Source: an uncultured Sutterella sp. (lineage in GTDB: Bacteria; Pseudomonadota; Gammaproteobacteria; Burkholderiales; Burkholderiaceae_F). Taken from it: a stretch of DNA of 18,027 bases. Under the pieces are notes generated by a model. That model saw only the letters and a list, made by a program, of their open reading frames with translations. It had not been told where the DNA came from and made no database searches. Position 1 is the stretch's first letter. Each line of letters opens with the position of its first letter. Of the stretch, positions 8,392 through 14,613 are shown one piece after another. The position numbers were made by a program, and so were the translations under genes. The DNA is taken from contig UQUS01000032.1 in assembly GCA_900544335.1 (NCBI GenBank), forward strand, positions 1-18,027, in the 5' to 3' direction.

Positions 8392-10434
8392 TTAAAGGAC
8401 TCCGTCAAAGTGGCGCATCTGGTAGTAGCGAACATACTTTGAGAGCGTGTATGCGTAATGATTGGCCGCAAAAACAAAGCCAGCCTTTCCGTCCAGGAAT
8501 CCCAAATTAAAGAAGTACACCTTTATAAAAGCCCAAATCGGGTGAAACACAACATGTGAGAAGAACCCACACGGACGATTCCGTTCCATCAACTTCTTCG
8601 CTGCTAAACGAGAATACAGCATCTGCTTGGAATAGTACTGGTCCCACGATGTGTATGAGTAATGGAGCAAGCGGCCGGAGGCTTTTTGCTTCGGAAAGGG
8701 GCTGACAACGGCTTCATGAACACATCCGTCAACCATTACCCCATCCCGAGGCATCAATCTCGGCACCCAGTCCGGGCGCATGGTCCCATGTCTGACTGTC
8801 ATGTTTTTAAAATGATTCTCACGCTGAATCCAATAACAATACTTTCCGCCCTCTGTTACCGCCTTCTGAATAAACTCTCTTAGCGGTTCCGTCACACGTT
8901 CGTCCGCATCAATAAAGAAAAACCAATCGCATTTTGCCTGTGCAATCCCGTAGTTTTTTTGAGTTGCAAAATCTCCATTGAGTGCGCGATGAAAAACCTT
9001 TACCCCATCAAATGTCTTAGCAATTTCTACGGTTCGATCAGTACTCTGATCGTCAACAAGGATGACTTCCTGCGCGAAATCACAGTTCGCAAGGCAGTCC
9101 GCTATGTTTTTTTCTTCGTTATGTGTCAGCAAAATAACGGATATCGGAAGTTTCACCTTTTTACTACACCAATCGTCCTTTTCTGAGTGGACATCCAATT
9201 GTTCTTTTTTTGCTTCTTTTTCTGGCTGCGTAGCCAACAACACAGCCACCAAAAGGACAAACGTTGTACATTCTGTGATGTCCCTTGAAAATGTGTTAAA
9301 GAACCCACCTGCGATATATAGGGCTGTCACGCCCCATACTCCCCACTTGTCCTTAAGGGAAAACGAGAGCGATTCTTTAAGGCATTGGAAGAAGAACGCT
9401 ATCCAAAGAAGGAATCCGACGACCCCATACTGTGCTAATACAAACAAAAAGTCTTGGTGTGGATTCCGAATCTCGTAACAAGACCCATCCTGGTTAGGAG
9501 TTCCGATGGCATATTTGCAGGTGACATCCTTTATGGAACCGCACCCAACTCCTAGAATCGGGTTGTCTTTTATGATATTGATTGACGTTTGCCAGAAATA
9601 AAAACGTTGTCCCATTGAGGTGCTCTTGTCACCTTGATAAAACAGTTTTATGTCATTTAAGGCCGCTTGCCCGCGAGTTTGCACAGGCCCAGAAAAAGAT
9701 CCGGCAACTAGAGCTGCAATCAAAATAATGCAAAAATACGTTGCAATCTTCTTTCTTTCAACAAAAAAGAAAAAAGTCGCCATCACAAGACATCCGACAA
9801 TACAAAGATAGCCTGTTCTCCCATCTGTCATAAAAACAGAAACAACAAATGCCAAGAACGCAGTAATTACAGCCACAACACGCAATTCAATATGCTTAGA
9901 AAAGAGGATATATCGAACAGCGACAACCATATGGCAACCTAAAAGAAAACCTTGTGCAATATGGCTTTTATGGAAAATTGCCCCCTGCTCCGGAGTCATC
10001 GGAGGAAGGAAAGGAACACCCAAATAAATGCCTATGCAAACAATTGTCAGAAGCGCTGTTGAAAGAAAGAAGGCAAATAGAATTCCCTCTCTCCAAGACT
10101 GTCTAGATTGGAGCAATAGGAAGAGCACCAAAAGAAAAATAAAGCGACGGTAATTTCTTAACTCTGACCAGTAAGAACTCCAAGAACCTTCTTTCCAGAA
10201 AGCCGAAATACAAACAAGGAAAAGAAACGCTATCATAGCCAGAGCAAATGGTCTGGCTAAGAGTTTTTTGATGTCTCCTTGTATATTTGCGCCTAGAACC
10301 CAAAAGACAATTGCAGTCATTGAAAAAACATTGGTAACAGCAGTTGAAAAAGGGAGGAACAACCCTGTCACTACGCAACATAAGAGAGCATAAAAAATAC
10401 AGTGTCGTCTAAAATCTTTGGTTGTTAGTGTCAT
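8392..10434 (-). CDS. O-antigen ligase (WaaL-type) fused to family-2 glycosyltransferase (WaaE/KdtX-type)
   Basis: The 680-residue protein has two parts. Residues 1 to about 402 are highly hydrophobic with roughly ten membrane segments and carry O-antigen ligase/polymerase (Wzy_C) marks: DGRTGYL at 204-210, GVGCGSIKD at 295-303 and NPHQDFL at 324-330 with the conserved His at 326. After a charged linker (403-427), residues 430-680 form a GT-A family-2 transferase with SVILLTHNEE (432-441), DDQSTDRT (461-468), DADE (509-512, metal-binding) and HEAVV (573-577), like WaaE/KdtX core glycosyltransferases. The ligase half would act on the periplasmic side, joining polysaccharide to lipid A-core, and the transferase half in the cytoplasm, adding a core sugar; donor and acceptor are unknown. 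There is no stop between the halves. The ligase half is AT-rich and the transferase half nearer the window average. The gene is divergent from the pyruvyl transferase and has no clear Shine-Dalgarno. Confidence 0.88.
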   Translation of the reverse strand: MTLTTKDFRRHCIFYALLCCVVTGLFLPFSTAVTNVFSMTAIVFWVLGANIQGDIKKLLARPFALAMIAFLFLVCISAFWKEGSWSSYWSELRNYRRFIFLLVLFLLLQSRQSWREGILFAFFLSTALLTIVCIGIYLGVPFLPPMTPEQGAIFHKSHIAQGFLLGCHMVVAVRYILFSKHIELRVVAVITAFLAFVVSVFMTDGRTGYLCIVGCLVMATFFFFVERKKIATYFCIILIAALVAGSFSGPVQTRGQAALNDIKLFYQGDKSTSMGQRFYFWQTSINIIKDNPILGVGCGSIKDVTCKYAIGTPNQDGSCYEIRNPHQDFLFVLAQYGVVGFLLWIAFFFQCLKESLSFSLKDKWGVWGVTALYIAGGFFNTFSRDITECTTFVLLVAVLLATQPEKEAKKEQLDVHSEKDDWCSKKVKLPISVILLTHNEEKNIADCLANCDFAQEVILVDDQSTDRTVEIAKTFDGVKVFHRALNGDFATQKNYGIAQAKCDWFFFIDADERVTEPLREFIQKAVTEGGKYCYWIQRENHFKNMTVRHGTMRPDWVPRLMPRDGVMVDGCVHEAVVSPFPKQKASGRLLHYSYTSWDQYYSKQMLYSRLAAKKLMERNRPCGFFSHVVFHPIWAFIKVYFFNLGFLDGKAGFVFAANHYAYTLSKYVRYYQMRHFDGVL

Positions 10435-10619
10435 CTTCTACAAAATTACGCTAGTAACTTTTAATAATCTACCTATTTTAAATTATTCACCTACAGAAAA
10501 GCATAAGTTTATTCTGAAACAATTTTATAAATCAAACAACATCTAAACCCAACAAAAACATACCCCTATCAAAATACACGGTGTTTGTCAAGATAGTTTT
10601 CCGCAAGGTTTTAATTTAT

Positions 10620-11495
10620 ATGCGCCCCCCCCATTACACAAACAAGCCAACCGCTATTCCTCTTCACTATTGTAGCGGTCTTTCCAATTTTGGCGATGAA
10701 CTATCACCATACCTCATTCAACGCATAACAGGTAAGCCTGTGACTCCAACCTCAGAACCCTTTGGTCTTTACTCTATTGGATCAATTCTTGATTGGGACG
10801 TGATGCACTCCAACTGCCATGTCTGGGGAAGCGGAACTCTTACTTCAAATTCTTTATCCCTCTGCCCACATCTATTTCCTCTTTCCCGCTCTTTCAAAAC
10901 AATACTTCGCCGTCTCCGAACAAACAACCCTCTTGAAGCCAATATCTACGCCGTTCGCGGACCTTTAACACGGCAACAAATCCTAAACATCGGCGGAAAG
11001 TGCCCTGAAACATTTGGAGACCCAGCGATTCTCCTACCTTTTTATTTTAACCCTCCCAAGCAACCAACCCATTCAGTTGGAATGGTTCTTCATCACTCCC
11101 AAGAAGATTTGAAAAACCTGAAACGAATCAAAGAATGCGGCATTTTCCCCATCTCCATTCATTGCAATGGAGAAAAAGCAATTGAATCTTTTATTAGCAA
11201 CCTTTGCCAGTGCGAAGTGATTTTTTCGACATCTCTTCATGGGCTGATAGTTGCCCAAGCGTATGGCATAAAAGCCCAGTGGATTACACTCAAAAACAAA
11301 CCTATCCACCGAGATGCTACGCATAAATTTATGGATTATTTCTTAGGAGTTGGCGCCCCCATACAAAAGCCGCTTGTCATTGACTTACAGGAAGAGTCTC
11401 TTAAATCCCTTCGAAGAATCATTCCAAAGGAATTCACCATTTGTGAACAAGTAAAAACTAAGTTGTTAGCACGTTTTCCTGATGAGTTTCTTTAA
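10620..11495 (+). CDS. Polysaccharide pyruvyl transferase family protein
   Basis: This family (PF04230; ExoV, WcaK, CsaB) transfers pyruvate from phosphoenolpyruvate to sugars as a ketal, adding negative charge to surface glycans. From the ATG at 10620 it has 291 residues. Family marks are NFGDELSPYL from about 23, RGPLTR at 113-118, FGDPAILLP about 132-140 and STSLHGLIVAQAYG from about 203. There is no signal peptide or membrane segment, consistent with a cytoplasmic enzyme. A GTG at 10581 would add 13 residues; the ATG is preferred because AAGG sits at 10605-10608 and the extension looks unlike the family. Codons 2-5 contain a run of eight cytosines, so single-base slippage would switch the gene off. 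Base composition is clearly AT-rich, which suggests acquisition. A TATAAA box at 10526-10531 is a weak -10 candidate. The acceptor sugar is unknown. Confidence 0.82.
   Translation: MRPPHYTNKPTAIPLHYCSGLSNFGDELSPYLIQRITGKPVTPTSEPFGLYSIGSILDWDVMHSNCHVWGSGTLTSNSLSLCPHLFPLSRSFKTILRRLRTNNPLEANIYAVRGPLTRQQILNIGGKCPETFGDPAILLPFYFNPPKQPTHSVGMVLHHSQEDLKNLKRIKECGIFPISIHCNGEKAIESFISNLCQCEVIFSTSLHGLIVAQAYGIKAQWITLKNKPIHRDATHKFMDYFLGVGAPIQKPLVIDLQEESLKSLRRIIPKEFTICEQVKTKLLARFPDEFL
10625..10632 (+). repeat. Poly-C tract (C)8, candidate contingency locus
   Basis: Eight consecutive C residues occupy codons 2-5 of the pyruvyl transferase, in an otherwise AT-rich region. It is the longest G/C homopolymer I noticed in the window. 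Insertion of one C brings a TAG after about 18 codons, and loss of one C brings a TAA after about 35 codons, so only tract lengths matching the present frame give full-length protein. Confidence 0.6.
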
Positions 11496-11568
11496 GTTAC
11501 TTCCACATTGCACGTCTTCAGTGGATACAATGAGGCCCTCTTGATTTGTTTTCCCTTCGTTAGTACCG

Positions 11569-13074
11569 ATGTTATCTTTTCGTCAAACCCTTGCCCTGCT
11601 AGCAATTTCCTGTGCGGTTCTCACCTTTACCGGGAACTCTTTAGCTTCGGAAACCGAAGCTCTCGCTATTGAGAATGAGGATGCCGTTGTCGAAGAGGAT
11701 TCGTATACCAGCGATGTTTGGGAAAGAATCCGTAAGGGTTTTCGCATGCCGACACTTACAGGCCGGCGAGTGACAACACAACTTCGCATCCATGAGCGCA
11801 TGCCGCAGTACATCGAACGGATGGCACAGCGCTCAAGCAAATACCTTTACCACATCGTAGAAGAGGTCGAAAAGCGCAATCTTCCGACTGAATTGGCATT
11901 ACTACCTTTCGTTGAAAGTGCTTTCCAACCCGAAGCTCTTTCCTACGCGAAAGCTTCTGGTCTGTGGCAATTTACCGCCGCAACAGGCAATGTCTATTCG
12001 TTGCAACAGAACATTTGGAAAGATGACAGACGCGATGTTTTGGAAAGCACGCGAGCAGCACTCGATTACTTAGAAAAACTCTATGCTCAGTTCGGCGATT
12101 GGCAACTGGCACTTGCCGCCTACAACTGGGGAGAAGGAAGTGTTGCTCGGGCCATCCGTCGGGCTAAAGCACGGGGACTTCCGACCGATTACTCCCACCT
12201 GAGGATGCCCCGAGAAACGGCTAACTATGTGCCAAAACTCGAAGCCATCAAGAGAATCGTGCTTAATCCCGAAAAGTACGGTATTACGCTTCCGGAAATT
12301 GATAACGAACCGTATTTCGTGCAGGTGACCAAACAACGCGACATCAGCGTTGAAACAGCCGCCGACTTAGCAGAAATGGATCCGAATGAGTTTCGGCAAC
12401 TTAACCCGGGCTTTAACCTTCCGGTTATTGTGGCCAACCACAACTCATCATTTCTTCTGCCCCTGGAAAACCTGGATGCTTTCCTAGATAACCTCGCGAG
12501 TTGGGTCGATACCGGAAAACCCCTTTCGAGTTGGAAACTCCACCGCGTCCAACCGGAGGAGACAACAACCTCGATTGCCTCGCTTTACAACATGCCTGTG
12601 GAAGAACTCCTGCGGATTAACCATATTCCGAAAGGACGTAAGGTTCTGGCCGGTTCCGCCCTCCTTGTTGCGGCCGATGCGAGCGATACCGAAGACATTA
12701 CCCAAGAAGCCTTGCAAGCGCGCCTTGCGCTTTCTGCGCCTGAAGTGCGGCGTGTCGTTTATCGCGTCCGAAAAGGCGACACAGTCTCTTCGATTGCTGC
12801 TAAATACGGTATCTCTCAATCCTCTGTCCGTAAAACAAATCGCTTGCACACCTCGATAATTCGCGTCGGGCAACGTCTTGTCTTAACCGTTCCGCCCAAA
12901 TCCCCGCGGACAAATCGTATCGTGGCCTCTAAGCACAATACTCACGTCGTACACCGCGGGCAGACTCTTTATGCAATTGCCAAGCAATACAAGACAAGTA
13001 TCGCCAGTCTTCGGAAATTAAACGATTTAGATTCAGTGCGAATTTACGCCGGTCAACAATTGCGGATTCGCTAA
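11569..13074 (+). CDS. mltD: Membrane-bound lytic transglycosylase, MltD-type with LysM repeats
   Basis: The enzyme cleaves the MurNAc-GlcNAc bond of peptidoglycan with formation of 1,6-anhydroMurNAc, in the periplasm. It has 501 residues. An N-terminal signal segment (about 6-27) is followed by an acidic stretch. The SLT domain (about 90-240) has PFVESAF with catalytic Glu at about 116, GLWQF at 131-135 and AAYNWGEG at 183-190. Three LysM peptidoglycan-binding repeats lie at about 322-366, 396-440 and 458-501; the first is divergent. E. coli MltD is a lipoprotein. Here L-A-I-S-C at 11-15 is only a marginal lipobox, and S-L-A at 24-26 would fit signal peptidase I, so the anchoring is uncertain. 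A TACAAT -10 candidate lies at 11526-11531 without a clear -35. The gene is convergent with fur and the stop codons overlap. Confidence 0.93.
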   Translation: MLSFRQTLALLAISCAVLTFTGNSLASETEALAIENEDAVVEEDSYTSDVWERIRKGFRMPTLTGRRVTTQLRIHERMPQYIERMAQRSSKYLYHIVEEVEKRNLPTELALLPFVESAFQPEALSYAKASGLWQFTAATGNVYSLQQNIWKDDRRDVLESTRAALDYLEKLYAQFGDWQLALAAYNWGEGSVARAIRRAKARGLPTDYSHLRMPRETANYVPKLEAIKRIVLNPEKYGITLPEIDNEPYFVQVTKQRDISVETAADLAEMDPNEFRQLNPGFNLPVIVANHNSSFLLPLENLDAFLDNLASWVDTGKPLSSWKLHRVQPEETTTSIASLYNMPVEELLRINHIPKGRKVLAGSALLVAADASDTEDITQEALQARLALSAPEVRRVVYRVRKGDTVSSIAAKYGISQSSVRKTNRLHTSIIRVGQRLVLTVPPKSPRTNRIVASKHNTHVVHRGQTLYAIAKQYKTSIASLRKLNDLDSVRIYAGQQLRIR

Positions 13075-13550
13075 CGGCGTTTGGGTTCGGCCGTCTTGTC
13101 GCTCTCGGCTTTCTTCCGACACTCTGCACACAGTCCGTAAAGCGAGAGGCTATGCCCTTGAAGTTCGAATCCGAGTTTCTCGGCAATAGCCTTTTGACGG
13201 TTTTCAATCTCAGGATCGACAAATTCCTCAATCTTTCCGCAGCGAACGCACACAATGTGGTCGTGATGCTCGCCGTTTTCAAGCTCGTAGGTAGCAAGAT
13301 CATTTCCGAGATGACGCCGCACAAGGAGTCCGGCTGTCTCAAATTGCGTTAGAACCCGATAGACCGTCGCCAAGCCGACATCCAGATTTTCGGCAAGGAG
13401 CATTTTGTACACGTCCTCAGCCGTCAGGTGCCGCACGGAAGATCCGGAGGCCTTCAAAAACAACTCCAGAATGCGCATCCGAGGCGTCGTTGCCTTAAGT
13501 CCGAAGCTTTTAAGCTCCTGCTGAGAAACACTTGCTGACGCTTCGCTCAT
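13071..13550 (-). CDS. fur: Ferric uptake regulator Fur
   Basis: This is a metal-dependent dimeric repressor that senses Fe2+ and controls iron-uptake genes. From the ATG at 13550 it has 159 residues, a little longer than E. coli Fur. The N-terminal winged helix includes LKATTPRMRILELF and the recognition-helix region DVGLATVYRVL. The dimerisation/metal domain has the HHDH motif, CVRCGKIEEF with the first CxxC, and LYGLCAEC with the second CxxC. The Lys-rich tail is typical. The start is fixed by GGAGGGG (13563-13557) six bases upstream of the ATG; a TTG at 13565 overlaps this site and is unlikely. A TATGAT -10 candidate lies at 13588-13583 on the minus strand. Its TAG shares bases with the mltD TAA. 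Divergence from bamE is a familiar arrangement in betaproteobacteria. Confidence 0.96.
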   Translation of the reverse strand: MSEASASVSQQELKSFGLKATTPRMRILELFLKASGSSVRHLTAEDVYKMLLAENLDVGLATVYRVLTQFETAGLLVRRHLGNDLATYELENGEHHDHIVCVRCGKIEEFVDPEIENRQKAIAEKLGFELQGHSLSLYGLCAECRKKAESDKTAEPKRR

Positions 13551-13556
13551 CGTTCG

Positions 13557-13588
13557 CCCCTCCAAAAACGTTGAATACGGCTATCATA
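13557..13588 (-). promoter_or_regulatory. fur leader: candidate -10 and strong Shine-Dalgarno
   Basis: On the minus strand TATGAT (13588-13583) could be a -10 box, giving a transcript starting near 13576. GGAGGGG (13563-13557) is an unusually strong ribosome-binding site six bases before the ATG at 13550 and decides the fur start. No good -35 and no clear 19-base Fur box was seen, so autoregulation is not shown by the sequence. Confidence 0.4.
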
Positions 13589-13632
13589 GCGACTTAATCG
13601 GTCGGACGAATCCTATTGAAACGATTTTTTCT

Positions 13633-14031
13633 ATGACAAAACCGCAACTGATACTGCCATTTGTCGCCGCCTGCGTTCTCGCACTTGCCGGCTGCAACTA
13701 CAACAGCTACGTTTACCGAATTGACGTTCCGCAAGGAAATCTCATCACCGAGGAAATGGCCGAGCAAGTACGCACGGGCATGACGCGTGAACAAGTGCAT
13801 TTTCTTTTGGGAGAAGCACTCGTTCAGAGTGACTTTCACATGAACCGCTGGGACTATGTGTATTACTTTAATCCCAGATATGGGAAAGTTCAGCTTCGCA
13901 AAATGACCATCTTCTTTGACAAAGAAGCGAAGGTCGAAAGAATCGTCAGTGACCCCTTGCCGAACGAAACACAAGCCGATGAAGCCATCCTCGGCGCTCA
14001 AATTGATTTAAAAAAGAACACGAAGGAATAA
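13633..14031 (+). CDS. bamE: Outer membrane protein assembly factor BamE
   Basis: This is a lipoprotein of the BAM complex, which folds and inserts beta-barrel proteins into the outer membrane. It has 132 residues with a lipoprotein signal peptide ending L-A-G-C, so the lipidated cysteine is Cys21. The SmpA/OmlA domain follows, with YRIDVPQGN, VRTGMTREQVHFLLG and RWDYVYYFN in the expected order. It is divergent from fur (82 bases between start codons) and is the first of three genes packed head to tail: the next ATG is two bases after its stop, and AAGGA near the end of bamE serves that gene. Co-expression with the downstream division genes is inferred from this spacing. Confidence 0.95.
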   Translation: MTKPQLILPFVAACVLALAGCNYNSYVYRIDVPQGNLITEEMAEQVRTGMTREQVHFLLGEALVQSDFHMNRWDYVYYFNPRYGKVQLRKMTIFFDKEAKVERIVSDPLPNETQADEAILGAQIDLKKNTKE

Positions 14032-14033
14032 CC

Positions 14034-14300
14034 ATGAACGAACAGTTAAACCAACTCGAACAATCCGTCTCGAAGATTTTGGAAAGCTACCGCGCCCTTA
14101 AGGTTGAAAACGAAGCCTTGAAAGCGGCCGTCGAAAATGCCCGTGCCGAGGCACAAAACATTCAAGCAGAGCGCGACCAACTCAAGAACGCTCAAGCCGC
14201 CTTTGAAGCGGAAAAAACCGCTCGCGAAGCGCAGCAAGCCGAATTAGCGCACCGTTTGGATGCCATTATCGGTGCCTTGCAATCGGGAACGGAACACTAA
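14034..14300 (+). CDS. Small coiled-coil protein, ZapB-like (TIGR02449-type)
   Basis: This is an 88-residue, highly charged Ala/Glu/Gln/Lys-rich protein without signal peptide or membrane segment. Leu, Val, Ile and Ala in heptad spacing from about residue 4 to 80 predict one continuous coiled coil. Small proteins of this type, placed directly before zapA, are seen in other proteobacteria, and they resemble ZapB, a coiled-coil partner of ZapA at the FtsZ ring. The position (two bases after bamE, six before zapA) supports that reading. The sequence is low-complexity, so similarity alone cannot prove the function. AAGGA just upstream supports the start. Confidence 0.75.
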   Translation: MNEQLNQLEQSVSKILESYRALKVENEALKAAVENARAEAQNIQAERDQLKNAQAAFEAEKTAREAQQAELAHRLDAIIGALQSGTEH

Positions 14301-14306
14301 TTCATT

Positions 14307-14603
14307 ATGAGTAAGCTCACTCTGACAATCCTAAACCGGCAGTACGCCTACGATGTGGCGCCCGAGGATGAACAGACGCTTAGGGCGGCAGCCGAACTGA
14401 TTAATGCCCGTGCTAAGGAGATTCGCGGAGACTCACGACTCCTGACGACCGAACGCATTGCCGTATCGGCTGCCCTACAAATTGCCTTCGATTCTCTGCG
14501 AGGCAATATCGGGAATATTCCGGCAGATCCCGCAACTCTCACCCGCGTGGCAACACTACGGATGAAAATTGACGAAGCCCTGGATCCGGCGCTTGGCGAT
14601 TAA
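14307..14603 (+). CDS. zapA: Cell division protein ZapA
   Basis: ZapA binds FtsZ at mid-cell and promotes bundling of protofilaments. The 98 residues are the usual length. The N-terminal globular part has LTLTILNRQYAYDVAPEDE and LRAAAELINARAKEIR, both typical of ZapA, followed by the Ala-rich helix LTTERIAVSAALQIAFD and a C-terminal dimerisation helix. It is last in the bamE - ZapB-like - zapA cluster and converges on the sulfatase gene with a 10-base gap. In many proteobacteria the 6S RNA gene follows zapA; there is no room for it here. A terminator-like hairpin lies about 90 bases downstream, inside the neighbour's coding sequence. Confidence 0.93.
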   Translation: MSKLTLTILNRQYAYDVAPEDEQTLRAAAELINARAKEIRGDSRLLTTERIAVSAALQIAFDSLRGNIGNIPADPATLTRVATLRMKIDEALDPALGD

Positions 14604-14613
14604 TCCGATTCGA

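Noticed and set aside
13566..13632. Fur box in the fur-bamE divergent region
   Set aside because: No stretch approaches the GATAATGATAATCATTATC pattern; only a short ATCATA segment is present, better read as a -10 box.
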